DNA of 64,000 nt from Neptunomonas phycophila. GTDB taxonomy: Bacteria; Pseudomonadota; Gammaproteobacteria; Pseudomonadales; Balneatricaceae. The stretch is taken from positions 1,364,001-1,428,000 of the forward strand of contig NZ_MRCI01000001.1 in the NCBI RefSeq assembly GCF_001922575.1. Direction: 5' to 3'. Positions 18,293 to 26,161 of the stretch are shown here, in pieces (positions within the stretch are counted from its first letter, which is position 1; every line of letters begins with the position of its first letter). The notes beneath the pieces are model-generated. The model was not told where the DNA came from and did no database searches. It worked only from the letters and a program-made list of their open reading frames with translations. Both the position numbers and the translations under genes were made by a program.

Positions 18293-19063
18293 TTAATGCG
18301 AATGGCCGTGCTCGTGGCTGTGAGCTGGTTGGGCAATGTTATTCCCATTAGCGTCATACACCGCTTGAGGTGCATGATCGATATAACCCAGGTTGATCAT
18401 TTTAATTAGGAATGGGTCAGCTTCATTGTCACCAATATCGGCAAAATCGGTTGTCATGTATTTGAAGCGTTGATTTATAGCGGCTTCAACTTCGCTTTTT
18501 TGGGTGTCTAGTTGAGCTAGATTCCAACTTTCAATAAGCCGCTTATTACTGGCTTTCATGGAAACGAGCAGATCAAGTGATGGATTCCACTCTATATGGT
18601 AGGTGGTTCCATTGACTTCACCGGAGTATTTTGTGGTTATCTGGCAACCAGAACCTGTTTCGCTTTCTTTAGTAAGTTGAGTTAAAAAGTTTTTATTAAT
18701 CAGGTAATTGACTGAATCCCATGTTTTCGACTTGCCAAGCGTTGTTAAGTCGGCCGCTTCGTACTCAATGAGTCGTTTAGCTTGGTCAAAATATTTATCC
18801 ATGCGCATTTGGTTTTTGGGGAGCTTATGCCAGATATCGCCGGTTCCATTTGGATAGCTGTGCATAACGACATTGCCTTGCCTCCAAAGATCTACTTGTA
18901 TGTTGCGAGTCGTGTTTTCTGTGTTGAGTGTTTGGGTTGCTTGATAGCTTGCATGCAAACTGTTAGCGCTTGCTGAGCAGCTTTCGTCTGCATAAGCAGC
19001 ACTGGTGAATGTTACAGTAGTAAAAAGTGCCGTCGAAATAGTCGCGTAGATTAGTTTCATCAT
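18293..19063 (-). CDS. exported protein with His-rich C-terminal tail, function unknown
   Basis: About 256 residues starting MMKLIYATIS (cggatt as RBS); a TTG 18 bases upstream would add six residues but lies in the preceding terminator. A signal peptide ends near ...SAAYADES. The mature protein has two Cys and a run QVDLWRQGNVVMHSYPNGTGDIWHKLP. It ends in AHSHEHGHSH, a likely Zn, Cu or Ni ligand cluster. I do not recognise the family. It starts 17 bases past the terminator that follows the two alkaline phosphatases (Zn/Mg enzymes), so a role in metal supply or sensing for them is possible but unproven. Confidence 0.72.
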   Translation of the reverse strand: MMKLIYATISTALFTTVTFTSAAYADESCSASANSLHASYQATQTLNTENTTRNIQVDLWRQGNVVMHSYPNGTGDIWHKLPKNQMRMDKYFDQAKRLIEYEAADLTTLGKSKTWDSVNYLINKNFLTQLTKESETGSGCQITTKYSGEVNGTTYHIEWNPSLDLLVSMKASNKRLIESWNLAQLDTQKSEVEAAINQRFKYMTTDFADIGDNEADPFLIKMINLGYIDHAPQAVYDANGNNIAQPAHSHEHGHSH

Positions 19064-19079
19064 CTTAATCCGAAAATAC

Positions 19080-19101
19080 AAAAAGGCAGCCGGAGCTGCC
19101 T
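19080..19101 (-). terminator. rho-independent terminator after the alkaline phosphatase pair
   Basis: Minus-strand stem ggcagc/gctgcc with a four-base loop, then a T-run (the complement of the A-run at 19080-19084). It ends just before the next gene on the same strand, so that gene would be reached by read-through or use a promoter inside the phosphatase gene. Confidence 0.82.
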
Positions 19102-19116
19102 ATTCTTTGTGGGCAT

Positions 19117-20781
19117 TTATAATCTGTTTTCAGCTTGTTCTAATAAATTGCCTGCATGATTCATTACATGGAAAATAATATTTTGTTCGTTCGTTCCAGT
19201 AATTAACTGTGCTCCAGGGCCTACAGCGTAGATCCCTACGTCCTCACCGGCGTGTGTTTCTGATGACATAGGTACCAATGCTTCTTGGTGGAAGCCAGTT
19301 GATTCTGTGTTAACGGCTGAAATATCAGCACGCCCAGAAACAATCACCTCACTGTAAACAGCATCAGCATCTGTCTCGTTGCCTAAGTCATGGAACCCCA
19401 TGCCGTTTGTATATGCCAACGTCGTGTATGGCATATCATCTGCGGCTAGGGCTGGTTCAGAAAGAGGCTCACCATTGCTGTCATTGGTCACGACTTTACC
19501 GAGAATCGGATTGCCGCGCGTAGGGTAGCCAGCAATTGTGAATACGTGGCTATGGTCGGCGGTTACGATAATCAAAGTATCTTCGGGATCAGTGCCTTCA
19601 ACGGCGGCCTTAACGGCGTTGGCGAACTCAACAGTATCAGTTAGGGCGTTGTAAGCGCTGCCTGCGTGATGGCCATGGTCAATACGTCCTGACTCAACCA
19701 TCAGGAAGAAGCCATTTTCGTTATTGTCGAGTACGTCAATTGCTTTGCTAGTCATCTCAGAGAGTGACGGTTCTCCTTGGCCATCGTTAGCGCGGTCTGC
19801 TTCGTAATGCATATGCGATTCGTTAAATAAGCCAAGAACTTTAGTGGTAGCGGTTGGATCAATAGTGTCGAAACCCGCTTGATCCATAATATAGGAGCCG
19901 GTAGGGTATTTGGTCTGCCATTCGGTGATTAGGTTGCGGCCATCCGTGCGGTCGCCTTCAATAGTGCTGACAGCATCTAATGAGTTAGCCGAAGCATCGT
20001 TAGGTAAGAAGCTACGACGACCCCCTCCCATCACAACGTCGATACCATCGATGTATGTACTGTCGGCACCACCATTTACGCGTGCTTCCAGCAAATCTTC
20101 AAATTGGATAAGTTGGTCGGCTATGTCTAAGCAGCCTGCATCTCTGGCCGCTTGCGGCATATCACCGTCGTCTTCCCAGTTACGTTCAGGGGATTTAGCA
20201 TAAGTAGCGGCAGGGGTGGCGTGTGTAATTCGTGCTGTCGACACAATTCCGGTGGATTTACCGGCTATCTCTGCCAATTCTAAGGCGGTGGCTAGTTCTG
20301 TGCCTTGCGAGGATACACAGTCGGCACGCACAACATCTTCGCTGACACCAATCACTCCCGCTTTAGATTTAACACCTGACATCATGGCTGTCATCGTACC
20401 AGCGGAGTCTGGGGTTTGTTGGTTGGTGTTGTAGGTTTTGGACAGACCTGAGAAAGGGAAATCGTCAAAGCTGAGCATATTTTCTTCGCCGGTCATGCCC
20501 TGCTGTTGGCCTTCAAGGATTCGGCCAGCAGTAACGGTGGAAACGCCCATTCCATCACCGACGAATAAGATAATGTTCTTAGCAGAGCCTTTAGCATTGT
20601 CGATTGCTTGAGCAACAGATTCAGCCGTGGTGACTTCAGCAGCACTGTTTTGGTACCACGCGAGTGACGCTTCGTCTTTAGGTGCGATACTGACTTTGTT
20701 ATCGTCGTTGTCATCAGATGAGTTACAACCAGCTAGCACAGCAATTGAAGTGGCCAGCAAAGTCATTTTAAAAGTTTTCAT
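19117..20781 (-). CDS. alkaline phosphatase, lipoprotein form
   Basis: A 554-residue PhoA-superfamily phosphomonoesterase. The signal peptide ends with lipobox VLAGC followed by an Asp/Asn-rich tether, so it is probably outer-membrane anchored. Catalytic features: metal-binding FVGDGMGVST, nucleophile Ser in TPDSAGTMTAMMSG, RIDHGHHAGS and VTADHSHVFTIAGYPTRGNP for the zinc ligands, and SSETHAGEDV near the C-terminus. It releases phosphate from organic esters outside the cytoplasm. It is a close paralogue of the gene at 20805-22388, lying 23 bases downstream with its own aagga RBS, so the two form a two-gene operon created by tandem duplication. Confidence 0.93.
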   Translation of the reverse strand: MKTFKMTLLATSIAVLAGCNSSDDNDDNKVSIAPKDEASLAWYQNSAAEVTTAESVAQAIDNAKGSAKNIILFVGDGMGVSTVTAGRILEGQQQGMTGEENMLSFDDFPFSGLSKTYNTNQQTPDSAGTMTAMMSGVKSKAGVIGVSEDVVRADCVSSQGTELATALELAEIAGKSTGIVSTARITHATPAATYAKSPERNWEDDGDMPQAARDAGCLDIADQLIQFEDLLEARVNGGADSTYIDGIDVVMGGGRRSFLPNDASANSLDAVSTIEGDRTDGRNLITEWQTKYPTGSYIMDQAGFDTIDPTATTKVLGLFNESHMHYEADRANDGQGEPSLSEMTSKAIDVLDNNENGFFLMVESGRIDHGHHAGSAYNALTDTVEFANAVKAAVEGTDPEDTLIIVTADHSHVFTIAGYPTRGNPILGKVVTNDSNGEPLSEPALAADDMPYTTLAYTNGMGFHDLGNETDADAVYSEVIVSGRADISAVNTESTGFHQEALVPMSSETHAGEDVGIYAVGPGAQLITGTNEQNIIFHVMNHAGNLLEQAENRL

Positions 20782-20804
20782 GATGTTTATCCTTTTATCT
20801 GGCC

Positions 20805-22388
20805 TTAGATCTCGTCGTCAATTGACATGGCAGTCTTCATTACTTGGAAAAGCACGTTTTGCTCAATGACGCCTTGGAATAAGTAAGCGGATGGTCCCAT
20901 AGCATGAACAGCGACGTCTTCGCCTGCATGAGTTTCAGATGATAATGGGACAAGTGCTTCTTGGTGGAAGCCTGAGTCTTGTGTATTAACAGAAGCGAGA
21001 TCAACACGTGTGCCTGAGGAAATGGGGTAGGCACCGGTGTCGTAGCGAGCATCAGCATCGGTCTCACCTGAGAGCGATGCATAGCCTAATCCGTTGTTAT
21101 ATCCGAGGGTTGTATAAGGCATGCCATCGGCTGCTAAATACTCATCGCTTAAGGGCGCACCTGAACCATCGTTTGTTATAACTTTGCCGAGAATTGGATT
21201 TCCGCGAGTAGGGTAGCCGGCAATAGTAAATACATGGCTGTGGTCGGCGGTAACAATGATGAGTGTTTCTTCATCATTGGTTAGTTCAACAGCTTTTTTT
21301 ACGGCATTTGATAGTTCTACCGCATCGGTCAAGGCATTGTAAGCGCTACCTGCATGGTGACCATGATCAATACGCCCAGATTCAACCATCAGGAAGTAAC
21401 CGTCCTCGTCGTTACTTAGCACATTAATGGCTTTTTCTGTCATTTGTGTGAGAGAAGGTTCGCCACCAATGTCATTTGTGCGGTCGGCTTCATAGTGCAT
21501 ATGTGATTCATTAAACAAAGCGAATACTTTTTTTGCAGTATTTGGGATGGCATCAAATTCACTTTGCACATCGGCATAGTAACCGTCTGAATGGGCGTTT
21601 TTCCACTCTTCAACTAGGTTGCGCCCGTCAGTCCGGTCGCCTTCCACAGTGCTTACGGCATCAATTGAGTTAGCGGTGGCATCATTGGGTAGAAAATGAC
21701 GGCGACCGCCACCCATGGCTACATCAATACCATCACCATAAGGAAAGTCGATTAGCTGGCTGGCAATGTCTGTACACCCTGCTGCAATCGCTTCTTCTGG
21801 CATATCTGAATCATCTTCCCAGTTGCGTTCTGGTGATTTAGCGTAGGTGGCCGCGGGTGTTGCATGGGTTAGGCGAGCAGTTGAGACAATGCCCGTTGCT
21901 TTCCCTACGAGCTCGGCAGCTTCCAGCGCTGTAAATAATTGATGATTGGGGTTATTTTCGCATTCGGCACGAATAGCCTCCGGTGATAGACCGATGACAC
22001 CGGCTTTGGTTTTTACCCCTGTCATCATTGCTGTCATTGTGCCAGCTGAGTCAGGTGTTTGTTGATTGGTATTATAGGTTTTAGCTAGAGCAGAATAGGG
22101 GAACGTTTCAAAGGAAAGCAGGTTTTCTTCACCGGTATTCCCGTTGTTTTGACCTTCTAGAATACGAGCTGCAGTGAGAGTGGAGATTCCCATGCCATCG
22201 CCAACAAATAAAATGACGTTTTTAGCTGCTTTGATACGTTCTAACTGAGTTTTATCTGCAATGGCTGTTTGCGCTTCAGTAAACCAATCACTGCCGGATT
22301 GATAAGCGGGTAAAATATCGGCCTGAGCGGCATTAGCCATGGCGACTGCGACGGCTAGCGAGAGTGTAGTCGCGATTGTTTTCATCAT
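20805..22388 (-). CDS. alkaline phosphatase, secreted form
   Basis: About 527 residues with a cleavable signal peptide (TLSLAVAVAMANAAQA), so soluble periplasmic or extracellular. It has the same catalytic blocks as its neighbour: FVGDGMGIST, TPDSAGTMTAMMTG, RIDHGHHAGS, TADHSHVFTIAGY and SSETHAGEDV. It lacks the short insertion the neighbour has before GIDV. ATG at 22388 is chosen because ggag lies seven bases upstream; an upstream in-frame start at 22421 is unsupported. It is first in the pair and lies 90 bases after the tus-like gene. No clear Pho box was found in that gap. Confidence 0.93.
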   Translation of the reverse strand: MMKTIATTLSLAVAVAMANAAQADILPAYQSGSDWFTEAQTAIADKTQLERIKAAKNVILFVGDGMGISTLTAARILEGQNNGNTGEENLLSFETFPYSALAKTYNTNQQTPDSAGTMTAMMTGVKTKAGVIGLSPEAIRAECENNPNHQLFTALEAAELVGKATGIVSTARLTHATPAATYAKSPERNWEDDSDMPEEAIAAGCTDIASQLIDFPYGDGIDVAMGGGRRHFLPNDATANSIDAVSTVEGDRTDGRNLVEEWKNAHSDGYYADVQSEFDAIPNTAKKVFALFNESHMHYEADRTNDIGGEPSLTQMTEKAINVLSNDEDGYFLMVESGRIDHGHHAGSAYNALTDAVELSNAVKKAVELTNDEETLIIVTADHSHVFTIAGYPTRGNPILGKVITNDGSGAPLSDEYLAADGMPYTTLGYNNGLGYASLSGETDADARYDTGAYPISSGTRVDLASVNTQDSGFHQEALVPLSSETHAGEDVAVHAMGPSAYLFQGVIEQNVLFQVMKTAMSIDDEI

Positions 22389-22478
22389 CTGCTCCGATGT
22401 GTATGTGTAATAGCTCCACATACCTTAGAGCGGTAATGTTACGTTTCGGTGAAGAACGGATGATGGTTTTGTTGTTGG

Positions 22479-23342
22479 TTAACCGCAGTACAAATGTATA
22501 CGCAAACTGGGTATGAAAGGCTCGGGATCAATGAGGTTGTCTGCTCTTAAAGCGCGCTGTCGCTCTGTTGGTGCTTTGTCGGGTAAGCGGTTGCACTCAG
22601 GCAGATTTTGGTTGGCTGCAAGTGGAATTAGGATGGGTAGTGGGCAATTGCGTGCTTGGCGTTTCCATTGATCGTTTTCTGTTTTCCATGCAAAGTTGGC
22701 TCGTATAAGCGGAGCTTGAGACTGAATTTGCGCCAAAGGAGTGTGGCTATTTAGGCGCTGTAATTTATCAAGTTGTAGGGCAATATGAGGTTTGTCACTT
22801 CCCATTTTAAGTAGTTTGTCTATGGCTTCTTTTACCGTAATTTTTTTGATACTTCGGCCACTGGTGTACCAGCTAAAACGGACACGATCAGGGCATGATT
22901 CAACAATAGGTAATGTTCGGTAACATTGTTTAAGGTGAAGCCTCCCTAAACCCTGTTTATTCAATGCTTCATTAATAGTGGCCGATCGTTGATGTAGAGT
23001 TTGATTTAATTCAGCTAAACCTTTTTGTTTGAGTATACTAACGGCCTGTTTGAGATTGGCTTTGCTGGCATTGAGCTGGTGGGCTGAATTAATGAGGGTG
23101 TCATCACAGCCCACTAGGCCATAGTAACTTTTGGTTTTACGTCCGTCGCCGTTATCCTGGTGCCATATATTGCTGTATAGATCGATAGCCTGATGTTTGG
23201 CTGTTTGAAAAGGGTCTGGTGGATTGCCTAAAAAGATAGGTCGTGTTGAGTTGGCAAGATGCTGGCTAAATACTATCAAGTCGGCACTAAACTGATCGAA
23301 TGCGGTCGTAATCAGGTCTATATGCTCGTTAAGGATGCTCAT
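22479..23342 (-). CDS. tus: Tus-family DNA replication terminus site-binding protein
   Basis: A 287-residue cytoplasmic protein. By eye it aligns with E. coli Tus along its length: N-terminal DLITTAFDQFSADLIVFSQHL (9-29) against the Tus DRLNTTF...ELAIFAAHL helix; YRTLPIVE (141-148) then RVRFSWYTSGRSIKK (153-167) against AYRTLTVLH and LRFGWANKHIIKN; CPLPILIPL (233-241) against CPTPLIALI; and C-terminal SLRIHLYCG against IPRLHLYVAD. Tus binds Ter DNA and blocks the replisome from one side. My alignment puts Lys-129 at the E. coli His-144 lock position, but this part is uncertain. It is divergent from lolC. The RBS is weak. Other readings are unlikely given the matches at both ends and the middle. 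Confidence 0.82.
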   Translation of the reverse strand: MSILNEHIDLITTAFDQFSADLIVFSQHLANSTRPIFLGNPPDPFQTAKHQAIDLYSNIWHQDNGDGRKTKSYYGLVGCDDTLINSAHQLNASKANLKQAVSILKQKGLAELNQTLHQRSATINEALNKQGLGRLHLKQCYRTLPIVESCPDRVRFSWYTSGRSIKKITVKEAIDKLLKMGSDKPHIALQLDKLQRLNSHTPLAQIQSQAPLIRANFAWKTENDQWKRQARNCPLPILIPLAANQNLPECNRLPDKAPTERQRALRADNLIDPEPFIPSLRIHLYCG

Positions 23343-23429
23343 AATGGTTATTTAGCCTAATAAATTCAGTCACTTGTGATTAACATATAACAAGATAAAC
23401 TTACCATATTCTGAAGTAGACCATATAGT

Positions 23430-23494
23430 GTTTCATTTTACCTATCCAGCCTCGATTTACGGCTAATTAAGGTAAAGGATCGAGAAAGTGAAAC
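23430..23494. repeat. nested inverted repeats upstream of lolC
   Basis: Outer arms gtttca (23430-23435) and tgaaac (23489-23494), inner arms tttacct (23437-23443) and aggtaaa (23470-23476), between the divergent tus and lolC genes. The arms are unevenly spaced, so it may be a bulged RNA hairpin in the lolC leader or a protein-binding site. Confidence 0.4.
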
Positions 23495-23538
23495 GTTTAA
23501 TTAGAGTTGTCCCAATAACGGTGATTTAATCCGCAATT

Positions 23539-24783
23539 ATGTTTAAACCATTTTCCCTCTTTGTGGGCTTGCGTTACACAGCTGCAAAACGCAATAACCA
23601 TTTTATATCGTTCATCTCTCTTGTCTCTATGCTTGGCTTAATGCTGGGTGTAGCGGCACTTATTCTGGTGCTTTCTGTGATGAACGGTTTTGACCGTGAA
23701 TTAAAAGATCGCATTTTAGGGATGGTTCCTCATGCGAGTATTACTGGATATGATCAGCCGATTGAAGATTGGAAATCTATTTCGAGTACCGTTTTGGATG
23801 ATCCCCGAGTTATTGGAACCGCTCCGTTTATTCATGCTCAAGGAATGTTAACCAATGCCGGGCAGGTACGAGGGGTTATGGTGCAAGGTGTTGATCCGGA
23901 AGCAGAGAAAGCGGTATCCATCGTTGCCGACCATATGCTTAATGGATCTTGGGATACATTAAAAGAGGCTAACTTTGGTATTGTGCTGGGCGATTTGTTA
24001 GCTCGGTATTTGGGTGTGCGTATGGGTGATAAAGTCACTCTTGTTCTACCCGAAGCATCTATTAGCGTTGCGGGAGTTACGCCACGGCTTAAGCGCTTTA
24101 CAGTTGTTGGTATTTTTTCGGTAGGGGCTGAATTAGATAGTAGCCTTGCTTATATCAATATTGATGACGCTGCGAAAATTAAGCGTATCCCGGAAGGTGT
24201 TGAGGGGATTCGTTTAACGTTAGACGATTTATTTAAAGCGCCCTCGGCAGTTCGGGAAATTGGCTCAAAATTACCAGGTTATTATCTAATCTCGGATTGG
24301 ACACGTACTCATGGTAATTTATTTCAAGCCATTCAGATGGAAAAGAAAATGATTGGGCTCCTGTTGTTTTTAATTGTGTTTGTCGCCGCATTTAACATTG
24401 TCTCTACCTTAGTAATGGTGGTTACGGACAAAAAATCAGATATTGCAATTTTACGTACACTAGGTGCTACACCCGGCATGATCATGCGTATCTTTATGGT
24501 ACAGGGCGTTGTTATTGGCTTTGCCGGCACGCTACTGGGTGCGGGGTTAGGGACTTTACTCGCGCTTACTGTGACAGATCTGGTTGCTTGGCTAGAAAGC
24601 GTACTGGGTGTGCAGTTTCTTTCAGCGGATGTGTATTTTATTAGCTATTTGCCTTCCCAATTAAATATGTCTGATGTGGTGCTGATTACAGCATCGGCTA
24701 TGTCAATTAGCTTTTTAGCCACCTTGTATCCCGCATGGCGTGCATCCAAAACACAACCGGCAGAGGCTTTACGTTATGAGTGA
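23539..24783 (+). CDS. lolC: lipoprotein-releasing ABC transporter permease LolC/LolE family
   Basis: A 414-residue inner-membrane permease that, with LolD, extracts lipoproteins from the inner membrane and hands them to LolA. It starts FSLFVGLRYTAAKRNNHFISFISLVSMLG, has TM1 (about 22-48), a large periplasmic domain (about 50-265), then three TM helices (about 270-300, 320-350, 375-400) in the FtsX-type C-terminal domain. It ends in the LYPAWRASKTQPAEALRYE tail seen in this family. Only one permease gene is present here; lolE may be elsewhere, or this protein may act as a homodimer (LolF type). It overlaps lolD by eight bases. Confidence 0.94.
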   Translation: MFKPFSLFVGLRYTAAKRNNHFISFISLVSMLGLMLGVAALILVLSVMNGFDRELKDRILGMVPHASITGYDQPIEDWKSISSTVLDDPRVIGTAPFIHAQGMLTNAGQVRGVMVQGVDPEAEKAVSIVADHMLNGSWDTLKEANFGIVLGDLLARYLGVRMGDKVTLVLPEASISVAGVTPRLKRFTVVGIFSVGAELDSSLAYINIDDAAKIKRIPEGVEGIRLTLDDLFKAPSAVREIGSKLPGYYLISDWTRTHGNLFQAIQMEKKMIGLLLFLIVFVAAFNIVSTLVMVVTDKKSDIAILRTLGATPGMIMRIFMVQGVVIGFAGTLLGAGLGTLLALTVTDLVAWLESVLGVQFLSADVYFISYLPSQLNMSDVVLITASAMSISFLATLYPAWRASKTQPAEALRYE

Positions 24784-25489
24784 TCAATCTTTTGCAGCGA
24801 CTCAAGATGCCGTTATGGTGTGTGATGATGTCTGTAAAACGTATAATGAAGCTGGCAATGAAGTTGAAGTGCTACGGTCGGTTTCTTTGTCTGTTGGTGC
24901 GGGTGAACGAATAGCCATTATTGGTTCTTCGGGCTCGGGGAAGAGTACCTTGCTTAATATGCTTGGTGGGTTAGAAGGGCCTACGAGTGGGTCGGTAACG
25001 GTAGGCGGAGAAGTGCTTTATCAAACGTCTGAAAAGCGTCGATCTGAAATCCGAAATCGTATGCTGGGGTTTGTCTATCAGTTCCACCACTTGCTACCTG
25101 AGTTTACTGCGGTTGAGAATGTGGCTATTCCTTTAATGTTGGCTAAGCAATCGCCAGCGCAGGCGGCCGATAAAGCAAAAGTATTGCTTGAGAAAGTCGG
25201 TTTGTCTCATCGCTTATCTCATAAGCCAGCGCAATTAAGTGGTGGTGAACGTCAACGGGTAGCTATAGCGCGAGCATTGGTAACTGAGCCAGCATGTGTG
25301 TTGATGGATGAGCCAACCGGAAACTTGGATAGGCAAACCGCGGCAGAGATTCAGGCATTGATGTCACAGTTGAATCAAGACTTGAATACATCGTTTATTA
25401 TTGTCACGCATGATCCTGATTTGGCGAAGAAGATGGATCGTATCTTTGAATTGACCGATGGCGGCCTCGTCGAAATTACTAATCATTAG
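24776..25489 (+). CDS. lolD: lipoprotein-releasing ABC transporter ATPase
   Basis: The 237-residue cytoplasmic ATPase of the Lol exporter. Walker A GSSGSGKST, Q-loop region VYQFHHLLPEF, ABC signature LSGGERQRVAIARAL, Walker B CVLMDEPTGNLD and switch His in IVTHD are all intact. The ATG overlaps the lolC stop (ATGAGTGA). A longer in-frame form from 24740 lies inside lolC and lacks the family N-terminus. The window encodes several predicted client lipoproteins (6006, 19117, 55546, 56282), none with Asp right after the Cys. Confidence 0.96.
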   Translation: MSDQSFAATQDAVMVCDDVCKTYNEAGNEVEVLRSVSLSVGAGERIAIIGSSGSGKSTLLNMLGGLEGPTSGSVTVGGEVLYQTSEKRRSEIRNRMLGFVYQFHHLLPEFTAVENVAIPLMLAKQSPAQAADKAKVLLEKVGLSHRLSHKPAQLSGGERQRVAIARALVTEPACVLMDEPTGNLDRQTAAEIQALMSQLNQDLNTSFIIVTHDPDLAKKMDRIFELTDGGLVEITNH

Positions 25490-25568
25490 TAGACGTAAGA
25501 TGGTGTGCACTAGCTTGTGGGTTCTCTATAACGCCAGTGCATGCTCAGCCGTGATTCAGGTTAGCTAA

Positions 25569-26087
25569 TTAATCTTTACGTTTTCTTTTGCGAAGTGACC
25601 AGCTTTTTTTGACGTAATAGATCCAAAATTGGCTCGCAACGAAATACCCAATTATACTAAAAACGATCCCGCAAAAGAGTGAGCCTGTCAGTAGTGGCCA
25701 CCAAATGGCAGGCAAGTCATGAGATAGGGCTTCGCGAGTAAAACTCAGTTCTATGTTGCGCTCAGGTGAGCCTAATAAAAAAGTGCCCACTCGATAGGTA
25801 AAGAAAAAAATAGGCGGAATGGTGAAAGGGTTAGTAATCCACACCAAGCTGACAGATATGGGAATATTGCTACGCATAAATACAGCGAGCAGTGCGGCAA
25901 TGAGCATTTGAAGCGGGAACGGCAAAAACGCACAAAATATCCCTACGAGAAACGCTTTGGAAAAGGATTTCCGAGTGAGATGCCACAAGGCTGGGTCATG
26001 CAGGTGACTGCCTAGCCAGCTAAGATGTTTGTGGTTTTTAAGACTTGACTCATTAGGCAAGTACTTCTTTATAAACTTACGTGGCAT
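25569..26087 (-). CDS. DUF2062 membrane protein
   Basis: About 172 residues. It begins MPRKFIKKYLPNE, the usual start of this family, followed by HKHLSWLGSHLHDPALWHLTRKS, and has three hydrophobic segments in the remainder (KAFLVGIFCAFLPFPLQMLIAALL; SVSLVWITNPFTIPPIFFFTYRVG; LLTGSLFCGIVFSIIGYFVA). The C-terminus is strongly basic (RKRKRKD). The motif WITNPFT is a DUF2062 hallmark. Function is unknown. In pseudomonads a homologue lies in the same place next to comEC. ATG at 26093 would add two residues. Confidence 0.85.
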   Translation of the reverse strand: MPRKFIKKYLPNESSLKNHKHLSWLGSHLHDPALWHLTRKSFSKAFLVGIFCAFLPFPLQMLIAALLAVFMRSNIPISVSLVWITNPFTIPPIFFFTYRVGTFLLGSPERNIELSFTREALSHDLPAIWWPLLTGSLFCGIVFSIIGYFVASQFWIYYVKKSWSLRKRKRKD

Positions 26088-26161
26088 ATACATCGTACAG
26101 CTTTGAAAAACGTAGCGGTATTATGCACAGGCGCGAGCAGTAATCCAACACGAGATCACGG

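Noticed and set aside
22389-22478. Possible Pho box before the alkaline phosphatase genes
   Set aside because: The best match (TCTTCAC...GTAACAT on the minus strand) has wrong spacing and few consensus bases.
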